A stretch of 64,000 nt of DNA from Bradyrhizobium sp. (lineage in GTDB: Bacteria > Pseudomonadota > Alphaproteobacteria > Rhizobiales > Xanthobacteraceae). The position numbers and the translations under genes were made by a program. The notes under the pieces were generated by a model. It searched no databases. It saw nothing but the letters and a program-made list of their open reading frames with translations, and was not told the origin of the DNA. Positions 25,800 to 33,770 of this stretch are shown here, piece by piece. The stretch spans positions 1 to 64,000 of the forward strand of contig NZ_JAUSLT010000106.1 of NCBI RefSeq assembly GCF_030646015.1, given 5' to 3'. How positions within the stretch are numbered: position 1 is the stretch's first letter; each line of letters starts with the position of its first letter.

Positions 25800-26456
25800 C
25801 TAAATTCCGAACAGCGGTTGCAACAATCGGGCAAGCCTGCTCTTGAACCGCAGCGGAGCGTCGGTTACCGCGAGGCAGACACAGTCTTCGCCTGGGCCGG
25901 CGAAGGGCTGATGTTCGGTACGTTCGTCCGTTTCAGCGACGTCGCCGCGATACAGAATGGTATCGCGATCACACAAGCTTCCCGCAAGGACAAGGGTTAA
26001 TTCGCGACCGTTGTGCCCATGAGATGGAACCGTCAGGCCCTTCTGGAAACGCAGCAATCGCGCTCGCGAACGCTTGTCCCGTGTATCGATGGCAATTTGC
26101 TGAACACGAGGCGCGAGCCATTTCCATTGCAGGCCGTCGAGGTCCCCGCCGAGATAACTTCGGAGCGGATCGGGAATTACCGCATTTGCAGAAAAACGGG
26201 ACGGCTGCCTTGGCTCGGGATCCGTTACGTCGCTTCTGATTTGCGATGATATGGAAGCCATCAATGTCGGGGATACTGGTGTTGTTTCGAGAGAATCGAG
26301 CAAATAGCCGCCGAGAGAGTCAGCGGAACTGCTGCGTGCGCGACAGTGCGGACAGAGGGCAAGGTGGGTCGCAACAAGCAGGCTGGATGCCTCATCCAGA
26401 GTTCCCGCCGAGTAGCCCAGGAGGACATCATTGCTGATATGAAATCTGATTGTCAC
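25800..26456 (-). CDS. chrR: ChrR-type zinc anti-sigma factor with cupin domain
   Basis: A 218-aa protein with the two-domain ChrR layout. The N-terminal zinc anti-sigma domain has H6, H31, C35 and C38, the same numbers as in Rhodobacter sphaeroides ChrR. The C-terminal cupin domain has H146, H148, E152 and H182 (SHGHNGRE, then TEHQPF), the expected metal site. ChrR holds its ECF sigma inactive until singlet oxygen or organic peroxide triggers release and proteolysis. Its ATG overlaps the stop of the upstream sigma gene by 4 nt, so the two are translationally coupled. Confidence 0.94.
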   Translation of the reverse strand: MTIRFHISNDVLLGYSAGTLDEASSLLVATHLALCPHCRARSSSADSLGGYLLDSLETTPVSPTLMASISSQIRSDVTDPEPRQPSRFSANAVIPDPLRSYLGGDLDGLQWKWLAPRVQQIAIDTRDKRSRARLLRFQKGLTVPSHGHNGRELTLVLAGSLCDRDTILYRGDVAETDERTEHQPFAGPGEDCVCLAVTDAPLRFKSRLARLLQPLFGI

Positions 26457-27049
26457 CTGCCTGCTCCGTCTTGGGCATTGAGGGTGGAGCGAATCTTGGC
26501 GAACGCCAGTCGTATCCGGGATTTCACTGTTCCAACCGGGAGACTGAGTCGACGGGAAATCTCGCCGTGCGAAAGGTTTTCATAGAAAGAAAGCATCAGG
26601 ACATTTCGTTCGTTAGCAGAAAGCGAATCCATGACTTTCCGAACGTTCTCCTGCTTCTCGGTCTGTTCAATGAGACGATCGGGAGGCAGCTGGTCCTCGG
26701 GGACGAGCGCCGGATCGTTCGGATCGAATTGGGGTCGGCGCGTCCTGCGAAAACGATCGATGGCCAGATTTCTCGCGATCGTGAAGATCCAGGTTGAGGC
26801 CGATGATTTTGCCGGGTCGAATTGTTTCGCATTGCGCCAGATCGAAACCATTGCCTCTTGCGTGACTTCCTCGGCGCCGGAGGAATCGGCGCCCAGCCTC
26901 AGGCAGTAAGACTTTATGCGAGGCGCAAAGTATCGAAACAACATGTCGAATGCCGCCTCGTCTCGGTCATTTGCGACTTTTGAGATGGATTCGGCAAACT
27001 CCGATGCCTTAGGTCGCGGGTCAGCCTGCAGAATTTCTTTGGCGACCAT
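26453..27049 (-). CDS. ECF sigma factor, RpoE/ECF11 type paired with ChrR
   Basis: A 198-aa group IV sigma factor. Region 2 is seen in ADSSGAEEVTQEAMVSIWRN and STWIFTIARNLAIDRFRR, region 4 in LSHGEISRRLSLPVGTVKSR. The track ORF reaches 27562, but the ATG at 27049 is preceded by TGAGGACATT, a good RBS, and begins the sigma fold. The 4-nt overlap with the ChrR gene makes it the cognate sigma. In R. sphaeroides this pair directs the singlet-oxygen response; promoters there carry TGATCC-type -35 elements, and sites of that form lie upstream of several genes nearby. Confidence 0.93.
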   Translation of the reverse strand: MVAKEILQADPRPKASEFAESISKVANDRDEAAFDMLFRYFAPRIKSYCLRLGADSSGAEEVTQEAMVSIWRNAKQFDPAKSSASTWIFTIARNLAIDRFRRTRRPQFDPNDPALVPEDQLPPDRLIEQTEKQENVRKVMDSLSANERNVLMLSFYENLSHGEISRRLSLPVGTVKSRIRLAFAKIRSTLNAQDGAGR

Positions 27050-27228
27050 AATGTCCTCAGACCTGCTCCGCGCCAACTTGGCTCCGTATGGCAGTTCGGC
27101 GAATCGGACAGAAAATGCAATGTCGAATGTCAGTCTCGCGAGTAGATTGTGACCGAGGTGTGCGAGCCTGTTGGCCCAGTTTGCACGCCGATGCGAGCCC
27201 TCTACAATCAAACATGTGCCAATAAAGC

Positions 27229-27834
27229 TCATTGTTTGGTCATGGCCAGGAATTCTTGGCGGGTTGCTGCGTTGTCGCGAAAGCAGCCAAGCATGCAGCT
27301 TGTTACCATTTCCGCTCCAACCTTGTGAACGCCCCGGCTCGACATGCAGTGATGAACAGCCTTTATCACGACTCCAACACCTTGTGGCTGCAGTACGTCC
27401 TGGACTGCGGAAGCGATCTCCGAAGTCATCCGCTCCTGGATCTGCAGCCGCTTGGCGTAGGCGTCGACAACGCGAGCCAACTTGGAGAGCCCTACGACCC
27501 GGCCGCTGGGGACGTAAGCGACCCATGCCTGGCCGACGATGGGGGCGAGATGGTGCTCGCAATGGCTTTGGAACGCTATCCCACGGAGGATGACCATTTC
27601 CTCGTAGCCGCCGGTTTCGTCGAAAGTCTTATCCAGGATCGCCAGCGGGTCCTGTTCGTAACCAGCGAAATACTCCCGGAAAGCCCGAGCGGCTCTGGAC
27701 GGTGTTTCGAGCAATCCTGGGCGATCGGGGTTTTCCCCGGCCCAGCGGATAATGGTCCGGAACGCGGCCTCGGCCTCCTCGCGAGAAGGCATGCCACTGG
27801 ACTGCTGGGAAAAGTCATTGATCTGGATATTCAA
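27229..27834 (-). CDS. folE: GTP cyclohydrolase I
   Basis: A 201-aa enzyme that converts GTP to 7,8-dihydroneopterin triphosphate, the first step of pterin/folate synthesis. FQSHCEHHLAPIVGQAWVAY holds the zinc Cys and the catalytic His pair; SKLARVVDAYAKRLQIQERM and KAVHHCMSSRG complete the active site with the second zinc Cys. The N-terminus is short, as in bacterial FolE. It lies 180 nt upstream of the ECF sigma gene on the same strand, and a TGATCC-N18-TA site and a hairpin lie in its leader, so it may belong to the stress regulon. Confidence 0.95.
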   Translation of the reverse strand: MNIQINDFSQQSSGMPSREEAEAAFRTIIRWAGENPDRPGLLETPSRAARAFREYFAGYEQDPLAILDKTFDETGGYEEMVILRGIAFQSHCEHHLAPIVGQAWVAYVPSGRVVGLSKLARVVDAYAKRLQIQERMTSEIASAVQDVLQPQGVGVVIKAVHHCMSSRGVHKVGAEMVTSCMLGCFRDNAATRQEFLAMTKQ

Positions 27835-27924
27835 ACCCGCGTTTCCTTCTCATTTCGCATGCTGGACTTCGAGCATCCGATAGGCGGAAGTCTTAGAAGG
27901 CGCTTGCCCTTTTGAAGAAAAGTA

Positions 27925-27952
27925 CCCCGGTCGAGGGGCTTATCGACCGGGG
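27925..27952 (-). terminator. Perfect 10-bp hairpin with U-rich tail in the folE leader
   Basis: CCCCGGTCGA and TCGACCGGGG form a perfect 10-bp stem with an 8-nt loop. On the reverse strand it is followed by TACTTTTCTTC, so it resembles an intrinsic terminator. It lies after the proposed folE promoter and before the folE start, so it could stop readthrough from the HTH gene or attenuate folE. Confidence 0.5.
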
Positions 27953-28003
27953 CCTTGTTACCGGGGTGGGGGCGCAGCGGCGACGCTGCAGTCCCGGTAA
28001 TGA

Positions 28004-28033
28004 TCGATACGAGACCGAGCAAAAATTGGATCA
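28004..28033 (-). promoter_or_regulatory. Candidate ECF promoter upstream of folE (TGATCC-N18-TATCGA)
   Basis: The reverse strand reads TGATCC, 18 nt, TATCGA. The expected transcription start lies about 163 nt before the folE ATG. The same -35 and spacing recur upstream of trpB, the DCC gene and the HTH gene. Recognition by the ECF11-type sigma is inferred. Confidence 0.6.
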
Positions 28034-28114
28034 CAGGGAACTGAACAAATTTCCCGAGGCGCGGAAACTGTGCCAAATCTGGCCGCCGACCGCGTCCCAC
28101 GAAGCAACCTCTGC

Positions 28115-28477
28115 TCACGATGTCGGGGAGCGACGCGCGTTGATGACCTTGTGGGAAGCTATTCTGAGGTCTAACGGGGGTGTGTTACGCGGACCAATAT
28201 CGGCCATTTCGAGCACAATTCGGCAGCGATAGCCAAGCGCCCGCGCTATTCGAAGGTAATTGGTGAGAGTGACGCTCGAGGTGCCGTTCAAGTAGCGTGA
28301 TACCTGACTCGGGTCTGCTCCAAGCAGAAAGCCAATCGCTTCCAGGCTCATCGGATTTGTCCGACGAAGTTCCAGGATCTCATGGATGATGGCTTCCTCA
28401 TCGCGGGCGACGTCTAGCGTCAGTCGTTCGTTGGTCTCGCGATCGGCACCAGGAAAGTCTCGTGTGCGCGTTCTCAT
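28115..28477 (-). CDS. Small HTH (XRE-like) protein
   Basis: A 120-aa protein. A helix-turn-helix is evident at about residues 42-70 (SLEAIGFLLGADPSQVSRYL), followed by SVTLTNYLRIARALGYRCRI, the usual continuation in Cro/C1-type regulators. The N-terminal 30 residues are polar. It lies 82 nt after the DUF3429 gene on the same strand and has its own TGATCC-N18-TAAAAC site ending about 25 nt before the ATG. It is probably a regulator within this cluster; its target is unknown. It could also be an antitoxin-like HTH protein, though no toxin gene is next to it. Confidence 0.75.
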   Translation of the reverse strand: MRTRTRDFPGADRETNERLTLDVARDEEAIIHEILELRRTNPMSLEAIGFLLGADPSQVSRYLNGTSSVTLTNYLRIARALGYRCRIVLEMADIGPRNTPPLDLRIASHKVINARRSPTS

Positions 28478-28502
28478 GATTGTTCTCGTCGCATCTTGAA
28501 CT

Positions 28503-28532
28503 GTTTTACGAATTCAAGGCGGCCCCGGATCA
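28503..28532 (-). promoter_or_regulatory. Candidate ECF promoter upstream of the HTH gene (TGATCC-N18-TAAAAC)
   Basis: The reverse strand reads TGATCC, 18 nt, TAAAAC, just before the HTH gene start at 28477. Of the four intergenic sites this one lacks the AA that follows TGATCC in the other three, but it keeps the exact spacing. Confidence 0.5.
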
Positions 28533-28559
28533 CTTGGTGGGCCGTTGCGGCGGGCCGCA

Positions 28560-29048
28560 TCACGAAAACGTTCCCAAAAACAGTGCGGCAACTGCGCCGC
28601 ACGACAGTGGCCATCTGAGCTTCGGATACCAGGCCGGGGCTTCGTGCATGCGCGAGGCTCGGATGTCCACCACCAGCATCGCGACGAATGCTGCAGCAAG
28701 GACCAGGAAGCCAATGCTGAACGGCACCAACAACGCCACCCAGGCGACGAGCGAAGGCAGGATACTCAGGGCGATCCGACGCAACAGCGTGTTATCGGTT
28801 TGAGGAACCGCACCGATCGCAAGACCCCAATGAATGCCACCCAGGAACGACAGAATTATCGCGCCATATGCCAACAGCGCGAACAACAATTGTGTTTTCA
28901 AAGCATCACGTGTGAAGAATGTCGCAAGCGAGAGCCCGGCAAAGGGGAGAATGCCGAGGCCTCCCAGCCAGGCCGCGGCTGAGGGTACGCTCGAAGCATC
29001 CGATCTGGCCGCCTCGTTCCAATTCAAGATACCCGCCCGCTCGTCCAT
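28560..29048 (-). CDS. DUF3429 integral membrane protein
   Basis: A 162-aa protein with about five hydrophobic segments. AAWLGGLGILPFAGLSLATF and SFLGGIHWGLAIG are typical of DUF3429, a family of unknown function. GIHWG is the most conserved stretch. The ATG at 29048 is used; the track start at 29132 would overlap trpB. It follows trpB closely on the same strand and is probably co-transcribed. Its presence beside a ChrR/ECF pair suggests a membrane-stress role, which is inference. Confidence 0.8.
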   Translation of the reverse strand: MDERAGILNWNEAARSDASSVPSAAAWLGGLGILPFAGLSLATFFTRDALKTQLLFALLAYGAIILSFLGGIHWGLAIGAVPQTDNTLLRRIALSILPSLVAWVALLVPFSIGFLVLAAAFVAMLVVDIRASRMHEAPAWYPKLRWPLSCGAVAALFLGTFS

Positions 29049-29091
29049 GAAATACCGGATTGTCCGCGCCTGAAACGACAGACGCACCCGA

Positions 29092-30312
29092 TCATCGCTT
29101 GCTATCCGCGAGATAGCTGACGATATTCGCAAGGTCCTTGTCGCCCCGCCCGCACAGGTTGATCACCATCAGATGATTGCGGGGCATTTTCGGAGCAATC
29201 TCGATTGCCTTGGCGATCGCGTGCGCGGGCTCCAGCGCAGGGATGATCCCCTCCAGCCTGGCGCAGAGTTGCAACGCGCAAATGGATTCCTCGTCGGTGG
29301 CGGAGAGATATTTCACCCGGCCAACGGAATTGAGCCATGCGTGCTCGGGACCTACGCCCGGATAATCCAGACCTGCCGAGATCGAGTGCACATCCTCGAT
29401 CTGCCCATCGCCATCCATCAGGAGGTAAGTACGGTTGCCATGGAGAATCCCGGGGCGACCCTCCGCCAGCGAAGCGGCGTGTAACCCGCTGTTCAGGCCG
29501 TGACCCGCCGCCTCTACGCCATACATCATGACTTGTGTTTCATCGAGGAACGGATGGAATAAGCCTATCGCGTTGGAACCACCGCCAATACATGCAATCA
29601 GCGAATTCGGCAGCCGTCCCTCAGTCTGGATCATTTGATCCCGCGTTTCCCTGCCGATAATGCATTGGAAATCACGGACCATCAGAGGGTACGGATGGGG
29701 ACCGGCCACCGTACCGATGCAATAGAAGGTATTTTCCACGTTGGTGACCCAATCGCGCAGGGCCTCGTTCATGGCGTCCTTGAGCGTCCGGGAGCCAGAG
29801 TCGACGGACCGGACATCGGCGCCGAGCATCTTCATGCGTAGGACATTGGCCTCCTGCCGCTCCACATCGACCGAGCCCATGTAGACGATACATTCGAGAC
29901 CAAAACGGGCGCAGAGTGTGGCGGTAGCGACGCCGTGCATGCCGGCGCCGGTTTCAGCGATGATCCGCTTCTTGCCCATTCGCCGCGCAATCATGATCTG
30001 GCCAAGCACATTGTTCACCTTGTGAGCGCCAGTGTGATTGAGCTCATCGCGCTTGAAATAGATTTTGGCGCCCTTGAGGTGCTCGGTCATGCGCTCCGCA
30101 AAATACAGCGGGCTAGGACGGCCGATGTAATTGGTAAGATAGCTTTTCATTTCTTGCTGAAATATGGGATCCTTTCGCGCCTCGGCATAGGCAAACTCCA
30201 GCTCCAGAATCAAGGGCATCAGGGTTTCCGGCACAAAGCGGCCGCCGAACGCACCGAAGTGGCCGCGCTCGTCAGGTCCCGCACGAAAGGTCTTGGCTTG
30301 TTGGAAAGTCAT
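29092..30312 (-). CDS. trpB: Tryptophan synthase beta chain, stand-alone
   Basis: A 406-aa PLP enzyme that joins indole and serine to tryptophan. The PLP Lys is in [12 protein letters not shown], the phosphate loop is [10 protein letters not shown], and [13 protein letters not shown] is the conserved substrate loop. It is of full length for TrpB1. No trpA or trpF is nearby, which is unusual for an alpha2beta2 enzyme. The gene has a TGATCC-N18-TATGAG site about 85 nt upstream of its ATG. It may be a second, stress-induced copy, with the housekeeping trpFBA elsewhere, but the latter cannot be seen here. Confidence 0.95.
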   Translation of the reverse strand: MTFQQAKTFRAGPDERGHFGAFGGRFVPETLMPLILELEFAYAEARKDPIFQQEMKSYLTNYIGRPSPLYFAERMTEHLKGAKIYFKRDELNHTGAHKVNNVLGQIMIARRMGKKRIIAETGAGMHGVATATLCARFGLECIVYMGSVDVERQEANVLRMKMLGADVRSVDSGSRTLKDAMNEALRDWVTNVENTFYCIGTVAGPHPYPLMVRDFQCIIGRETRDQMIQTEGRLPNSLIACIGGGSNAIGLFHPFLDETQVMMYGVEAAGHGLNSGLHAASLAEGRPGILHGNRTYLLMDGDGQIEDVHSISAGLDYPGVGPEHAWLNSVGRVKYLSATDEESICALQLCARLEGIIPALEPAHAIAKAIEIAPKMPRNHLMVINLCGRGDKDLANIVSYLADSKR

Positions 30313-30396
30313 GCTTTTCTCACATCAGCCGGCACAATTTGGTACCGATGTCCATCAACGGGCGCCGCCGCGCGGTGGTCATGTCGCGTCCAGAAG

Positions 30397-30426
30397 CTCA
30401 TACGCGCGCGGACCGGAATTGGATCA
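30397..30426 (-). promoter_or_regulatory. Candidate ECF promoter upstream of trpB (TGATCC-N18-TATGAG)
   Basis: The reverse strand reads TGATCCAATT and, 18 nt after TGATCC, TATGAG. It shares TGATCCAATT with the folE site. The leader to the trpB ATG would be about 80 nt. It lies back to back with the DCC-gene site on the other strand. Confidence 0.6.
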
Positions 30427-30570
30427 TTCGCAACCCCTGATCTGTCCAAGACAGGTCATTGCCACTGCTCACCAAGGCCGCGCTCTCCGCGATGATCCGG
30501 ATATCCACCAGAGTCTGCGGGGTCCAGGCGATTCATGTCCGCCAGAAGTCAAAATCTTGTTCGGCGCGAC

Positions 30571-30600
30571 TGATCCAAACCGATGGCAGGGTCGTATAGG
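30571..30600 (+). promoter_or_regulatory. Candidate ECF promoter upstream of the DCC gene (TGATCC-N18-TATAGG)
   Basis: The plus strand reads TGATCCAA and, 18 nt after TGATCC, TATAGG. It would drive the DCC gene at 30727 with a leader of about 120 nt. It is divergent from the trpB site within the 414-bp gap 30313-30726, in which I see no other feature. Confidence 0.6.
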
Positions 30601-30726
30601 ATTGCGGATAGCCAGGATGTTTGACCCCGCCCGATATTCATAATTGAGCTCGCTGTGCCGCTGGATATGGGGCGCGGGCGCGAAGGGGGGCGGCAGGCGC
30701 ACTGCCGGGCTGAATGGAGGCGCCGC

Positions 30727-31131
30727 TTGCAGTCCGACAGACAATCATTAACGGTGTACTTTGATGGAGCGTGTCCACTTTGCCAGGCGGAGATAAATCA
30801 CTATCGCAGGCAGGAAGGTGCCGGTGCAATCCACTTCCTGGATGTGTCTCGATCCGAAGGAACGCTTGCTGCGGATCTTACCAAACAGCAAGCCATGAAG
30901 CGGTTTCACGTTCGCTGCAATGATGGATCATTGTTGTCTGGCGCGGCGGCATTCGTTGCTGTTTGGAGCACTTTGCCGCGGTGGCGGCGTGCTGCACGTA
31001 TGGCGGCGCTGCCCGGAATTCTCGCGATTCTTGAAGTCGCATACCAGTTGTTTCTGCCGGTGCGACCGACCTTGTCGAAGCTGTTCAGGCGTCTACGGCG
31101 AATCCGGCAGCGAAGGCAGGAGGCGCTGTAA
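30727..31131 (+). CDS. DCC-family thiol-disulfide protein (DUF393)
   Basis: A 134-aa protein. FDGACPLCQAEI near the N-terminus is the DxxCxxC signature of the DCC/DUF393 family, thioredoxin-like proteins proposed to act in thiol-disulfide chemistry. SGAAAFVAVW and RPTLSKLFRR follow as expected. I choose the TTG at 30727 because GGAGG lies six nt upstream and the family begins close to the DxxCxxC motif; the longer track start has no RBS. The C-terminus is Arg-rich. A TGATCC-N18-TA site lies upstream, linking it to the adjacent ECF/ChrR genes. Confidence 0.82.
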   Translation: MQSDRQSLTVYFDGACPLCQAEINHYRRQEGAGAIHFLDVSRSEGTLAADLTKQQAMKRFHVRCNDGSLLSGAAAFVAVWSTLPRWRRAARMAALPGILAILEVAYQLFLPVRPTLSKLFRRLRRIRQRRQEAL

Positions 31132-31323
31132 GCGAATCGAATTCAGCAAGAACAAGGCTCGCCGCTTGGGTCGCTTTGCGAGCAACCTCACCATCGCAAT
31201 CCGGCGACTGAACGGTTGAAGCGCAGGTCTGTCCATGGCAGATAATCACGTTCCTGCGACCTCGGACATTTTGGGTGCAATGAGCCGACCGACAGGACGG
31301 ATAGCCGAAAGAAAGACGCGCGA

Positions 31324-31533
31324 ATGACATACGAAGAAAGAGTGGAACAGGCGATCGCAGCCAACGATATCGAGGCGCTGGTCAAGTTCACCTATGGCTA
31401 CCCTTGCAAATGCACAACAGTAAAGGGAGAGCCAATGTGCGTCTGCAAGATGCTGCAAAAAGCAGTCCGCGCGAAGGTAGTTCCGCTCCCCCTGTTTAGC
31501 GGAAAGATCGAACGGGTTTCAACGCCGGGCTGA
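31324..31533 (+). CDS. Small protein with two CxC motifs, 69 aa
   Basis: A 69-aa ORF whose middle holds PCKC and MCVC, two CxC pairs ten residues apart, after a helical N-terminus (TYEERVEQAIAANDIEAL). The cysteine spacing suggests metal binding or redox chemistry. AAAGAAAGA upstream may act as RBS, weakly spaced. It lies downstream of the DCC gene on the same strand. I do not recognise the family; the ordered composition argues against a shadow ORF. Confidence 0.55.
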   Translation: MTYEERVEQAIAANDIEALVKFTYGYPCKCTTVKGEPMCVCKMLQKAVRAKVVPLPLFSGKIERVSTPG

Positions 31534-31605
31534 ACTGTCCGCGTCGGGAAACTCTTGTCCCCTGCCGTCACGAACTGCGACGCCGGGCAGGCGGACTTTA
31601 ACGAA

Positions 31606-32793
31606 TCACGCTCCCACGCTCTCCCCCAGCCATTCGATCGCGGCTTCGGTGCCGCCATGGCCGTGGGGAATACCGAGCGCCTTCAATCCGACCTCGATCA
31701 CCCCGAGCGTGCCCAAAATCATCGGCGCGTTGACGTGGCCCATATGGGCGATCCGGAACGCCTGTCCGGCGAGGTCGCCGATGCCGGTGCCGATCACCAC
31801 GCCGCATTTTTCCTTGCAATAGCGCTGCAGCTCCACCGGACTGTGGCCGTTCGACATCGTCACGGTCGTGACCGTATTGGAGCGTTCGGCAGGCTCCGCG
31901 ATATTGAAGCCGAGCACCTGGCCCTCGGCCCACACCGCGACCGCGCGGCGCACCGCCTCGGCCAGCAGCCGATGGCGCAGGAACACGTTGTCGAGTTTTT
32001 CCTCGTACAGCATGTCGATGGCCTGGCGCAGCGCGAACAACAGGTGCACCGGTGCGGTGCCGGCATATTTCTGATAGTGCTCGCTGCCTTCGCGCGCGGT
32101 CCAGTCCCAATAGGGCGTGCGCAATCCGGCGGTCTTGTGCACTTCGCGGGCGCGGTCGTTGGCGGCGACGAAGCCGAGGCCGGGCGGCGCCATCAGGCCC
32201 TTTTGCGAGCCGGACATCGCGACGTCGATGCCCCAGGCGTCCATCTCGAACGGCATGCAGCCCAGCGAGGCCACCGCATCGACCATGAACAGCGCGGGGT
32301 GGCCCGCCGCCCTGATCGCCTTGCCGATCGCCTCGATGTCGTTATAGGCGCCCGAAGCGGTATCGACCTGCACCGCCAGGATCGCCTTGATCTCGTGATT
32401 TTTGTCCAGCCTTAACCGCGCCTCGACTTCCGCCGGGCGGATCGAACGGCGCCAGTCGCCCTTCAGCACCTCGACCTCGACGCCCATGGAGGCTGCGGCC
32501 TGGCCCCAGCCGATCGCGAAGCGGCCGCTCTCCAGCACCAGGATCTTGTCGCCGCGCGACAGCACGTTGGAGAGCGTGGCTTCCCAGGCGCCGTGGCCGT
32601 TGGAGATATAGATGTAGGAGCGGCCTTTGGTGGCAAACAGTTTCGACAGATCGCGCAGCAGGCTGTCGGTCAGCCCGATCATTTCAGCGGAATAGATGTC
32701 CAGCGCCGGACGATGCATCGCCCGCAGCACTTCGTCGGGCATGGTGGTAGGCCCGGGGATCGCCAGAAACTCCCGGCCCGCGCGAACGGTCAT
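31606..32793 (-). CDS. Serine-glyoxylate / alanine-glyoxylate aminotransferase (class V)
   Basis: A 395-aa PLP-dependent class V aminotransferase. IPGPTTMPDEVLRAM at the N-terminus and MSGSQKGLMAPPGLGFVA with the PLP Lys are typical of the serine-glyoxylate/alanine-glyoxylate branch. These enzymes transfer an amino group from serine or alanine to glyoxylate in C1/C2 metabolism. AAGGA precedes the ATG. It is monocistronic and followed by the convergent small CxC gene. Exact amino donor is not determinable. Confidence 0.9.
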   Translation of the reverse strand: MTVRAGREFLAIPGPTTMPDEVLRAMHRPALDIYSAEMIGLTDSLLRDLSKLFATKGRSYIYISNGHGAWEATLSNVLSRGDKILVLESGRFAIGWGQAAASMGVEVEVLKGDWRRSIRPAEVEARLRLDKNHEIKAILAVQVDTASGAYNDIEAIGKAIRAAGHPALFMVDAVASLGCMPFEMDAWGIDVAMSGSQKGLMAPPGLGFVAANDRAREVHKTAGLRTPYWDWTAREGSEHYQKYAGTAPVHLLFALRQAIDMLYEEKLDNVFLRHRLLAEAVRRAVAVWAEGQVLGFNIAEPAERSNTVTTVTMSNGHSPVELQRYCKEKCGVVIGTGIGDLAGQAFRIAHMGHVNAPMILGTLGVIEVGLKALGIPHGHGGTEAAIEWLGESVGA

Positions 32794-32883
32794 TTTGTTT
32801 GTCCTTGTTGCGAATGCTCGAGGGAGGGATGCCGGGGAATAGCGGGGAATTCAAGTCGGATTGGAATGATAATATATCAAACT

Positions 32884-32965
32884 CGTCATTGCGAGCGAAG
32901 CGAAGCAATCCAGCTTTGCCTCAGCAGGTTGGATTGCTTCGTCGCAAGGGCTCCTCGCAATGACG
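32884..32965. repeat. Palindromic intergenic repeat, family C
   Basis: CGTCATTGCGAGCGAAGCGA through the inverse GCTCCTCGCAATGACG. It lies between the LssY_C gene stop and the aminotransferase start. Confidence 0.85.
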
Positions 32966-32980
32966 GCTGGCACAGTTTGC

Positions 32981-33766
32981 TCACTTCCTCATAGCCGCCG
33001 CCACCGCCTGCCAGATCTGGTCCTTGATCTCGGTCGCGGCGGGGCTGGCGATCACCGCGGCGGGGCCGGTCTGCTTGTGGCAGGCCTCGACCAGCCGCAG
33101 GATCCAGACCTCGCCGTCGGTGTAATAGAGATCGCCGCCGCCGTTGCGCCCGGCCAGTGTCGGGCCGATGCCGGTGACCTGGTATTTCGCCTGCACCATG
33201 CCGGCCGCCTCCAGGTCGGTCAGGAGAAATTGCCGCTCGGCGTCGATATCGGCATCGATGTGGTGGGTGATGGCGCCGGTGTAATGGCTGACGCCGACGC
33301 TGCGATCGAAGGTGGCGTCGCCGAGCCAGACCGGGCGCTTTTCCTCGCCCTGCTCCAGCACCTTCCAGAACCGCACATGGTGGCGGTGATCGGCGCTGCG
33401 TCCATCCGCCTTCTCGAAGGCGAGGTCTTCGCGGCGGCCGAGGTAATACAGATTGCTGACCGGCGCCGCGCGATAGGGGCGGTCGAGCAGCACGCTGCCG
33501 GCGATTTCGATCGACGATTTCAGCGTGATCGGATCGGCCGGATACCAGCCGGCGGCATGCATGGCGCAGAGCACGTCTTTTGTGTCGCCGACCAGCCCGA
33601 CATTGACGGGATCGCCGGGAATGCCTTGCGCGGTGCGCGTCACCATCGGCAGCTCGGCGAGCCCCTTCTGGTGCTCGTAATGGGTCCAGAATGCCGGCAG
33701 CACGACATAGGCGAGGAGAACGTAGGCGGTGATGACCGACAGCAGCAGCCACGCGGCGCGCTTCAT
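32981..33766 (-). CDS. LssY C-terminal domain protein
   Basis: A 261-aa protein with one N-terminal membrane helix (AAWLLLSVITAYVLLAYVV) and a soluble domain matching the LssY C-terminal family (GDPVNVGLVGDTKDVLCAMH, then AGWYPADPIT and RVNWYW-like positions). The domain is found alone or fused to PAP2 phosphatases; its function is unknown. The start lies 4 nt after the upstream nuclease-like gene, so both are probably co-transcribed. Location is likely the periplasmic face of the membrane. Confidence 0.8.
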   Translation of the reverse strand: MKRAAWLLLSVITAYVLLAYVVLPAFWTHYEHQKGLAELPMVTRTAQGIPGDPVNVGLVGDTKDVLCAMHAAGWYPADPITLKSSIEIAGSVLLDRPYRAAPVSNLYYLGRREDLAFEKADGRSADHRHHVRFWKVLEQGEEKRPVWLGDATFDRSVGVSHYTGAITHHIDADIDAERQFLLTDLEAAGMVQAKYQVTGIGPTLAGRNGGGDLYYTDGEVWILRLVEACHKQTGPAAVIASPAATEIKDQIWQAVAAAMRK

Positions 33767-33770
33767 TGCG

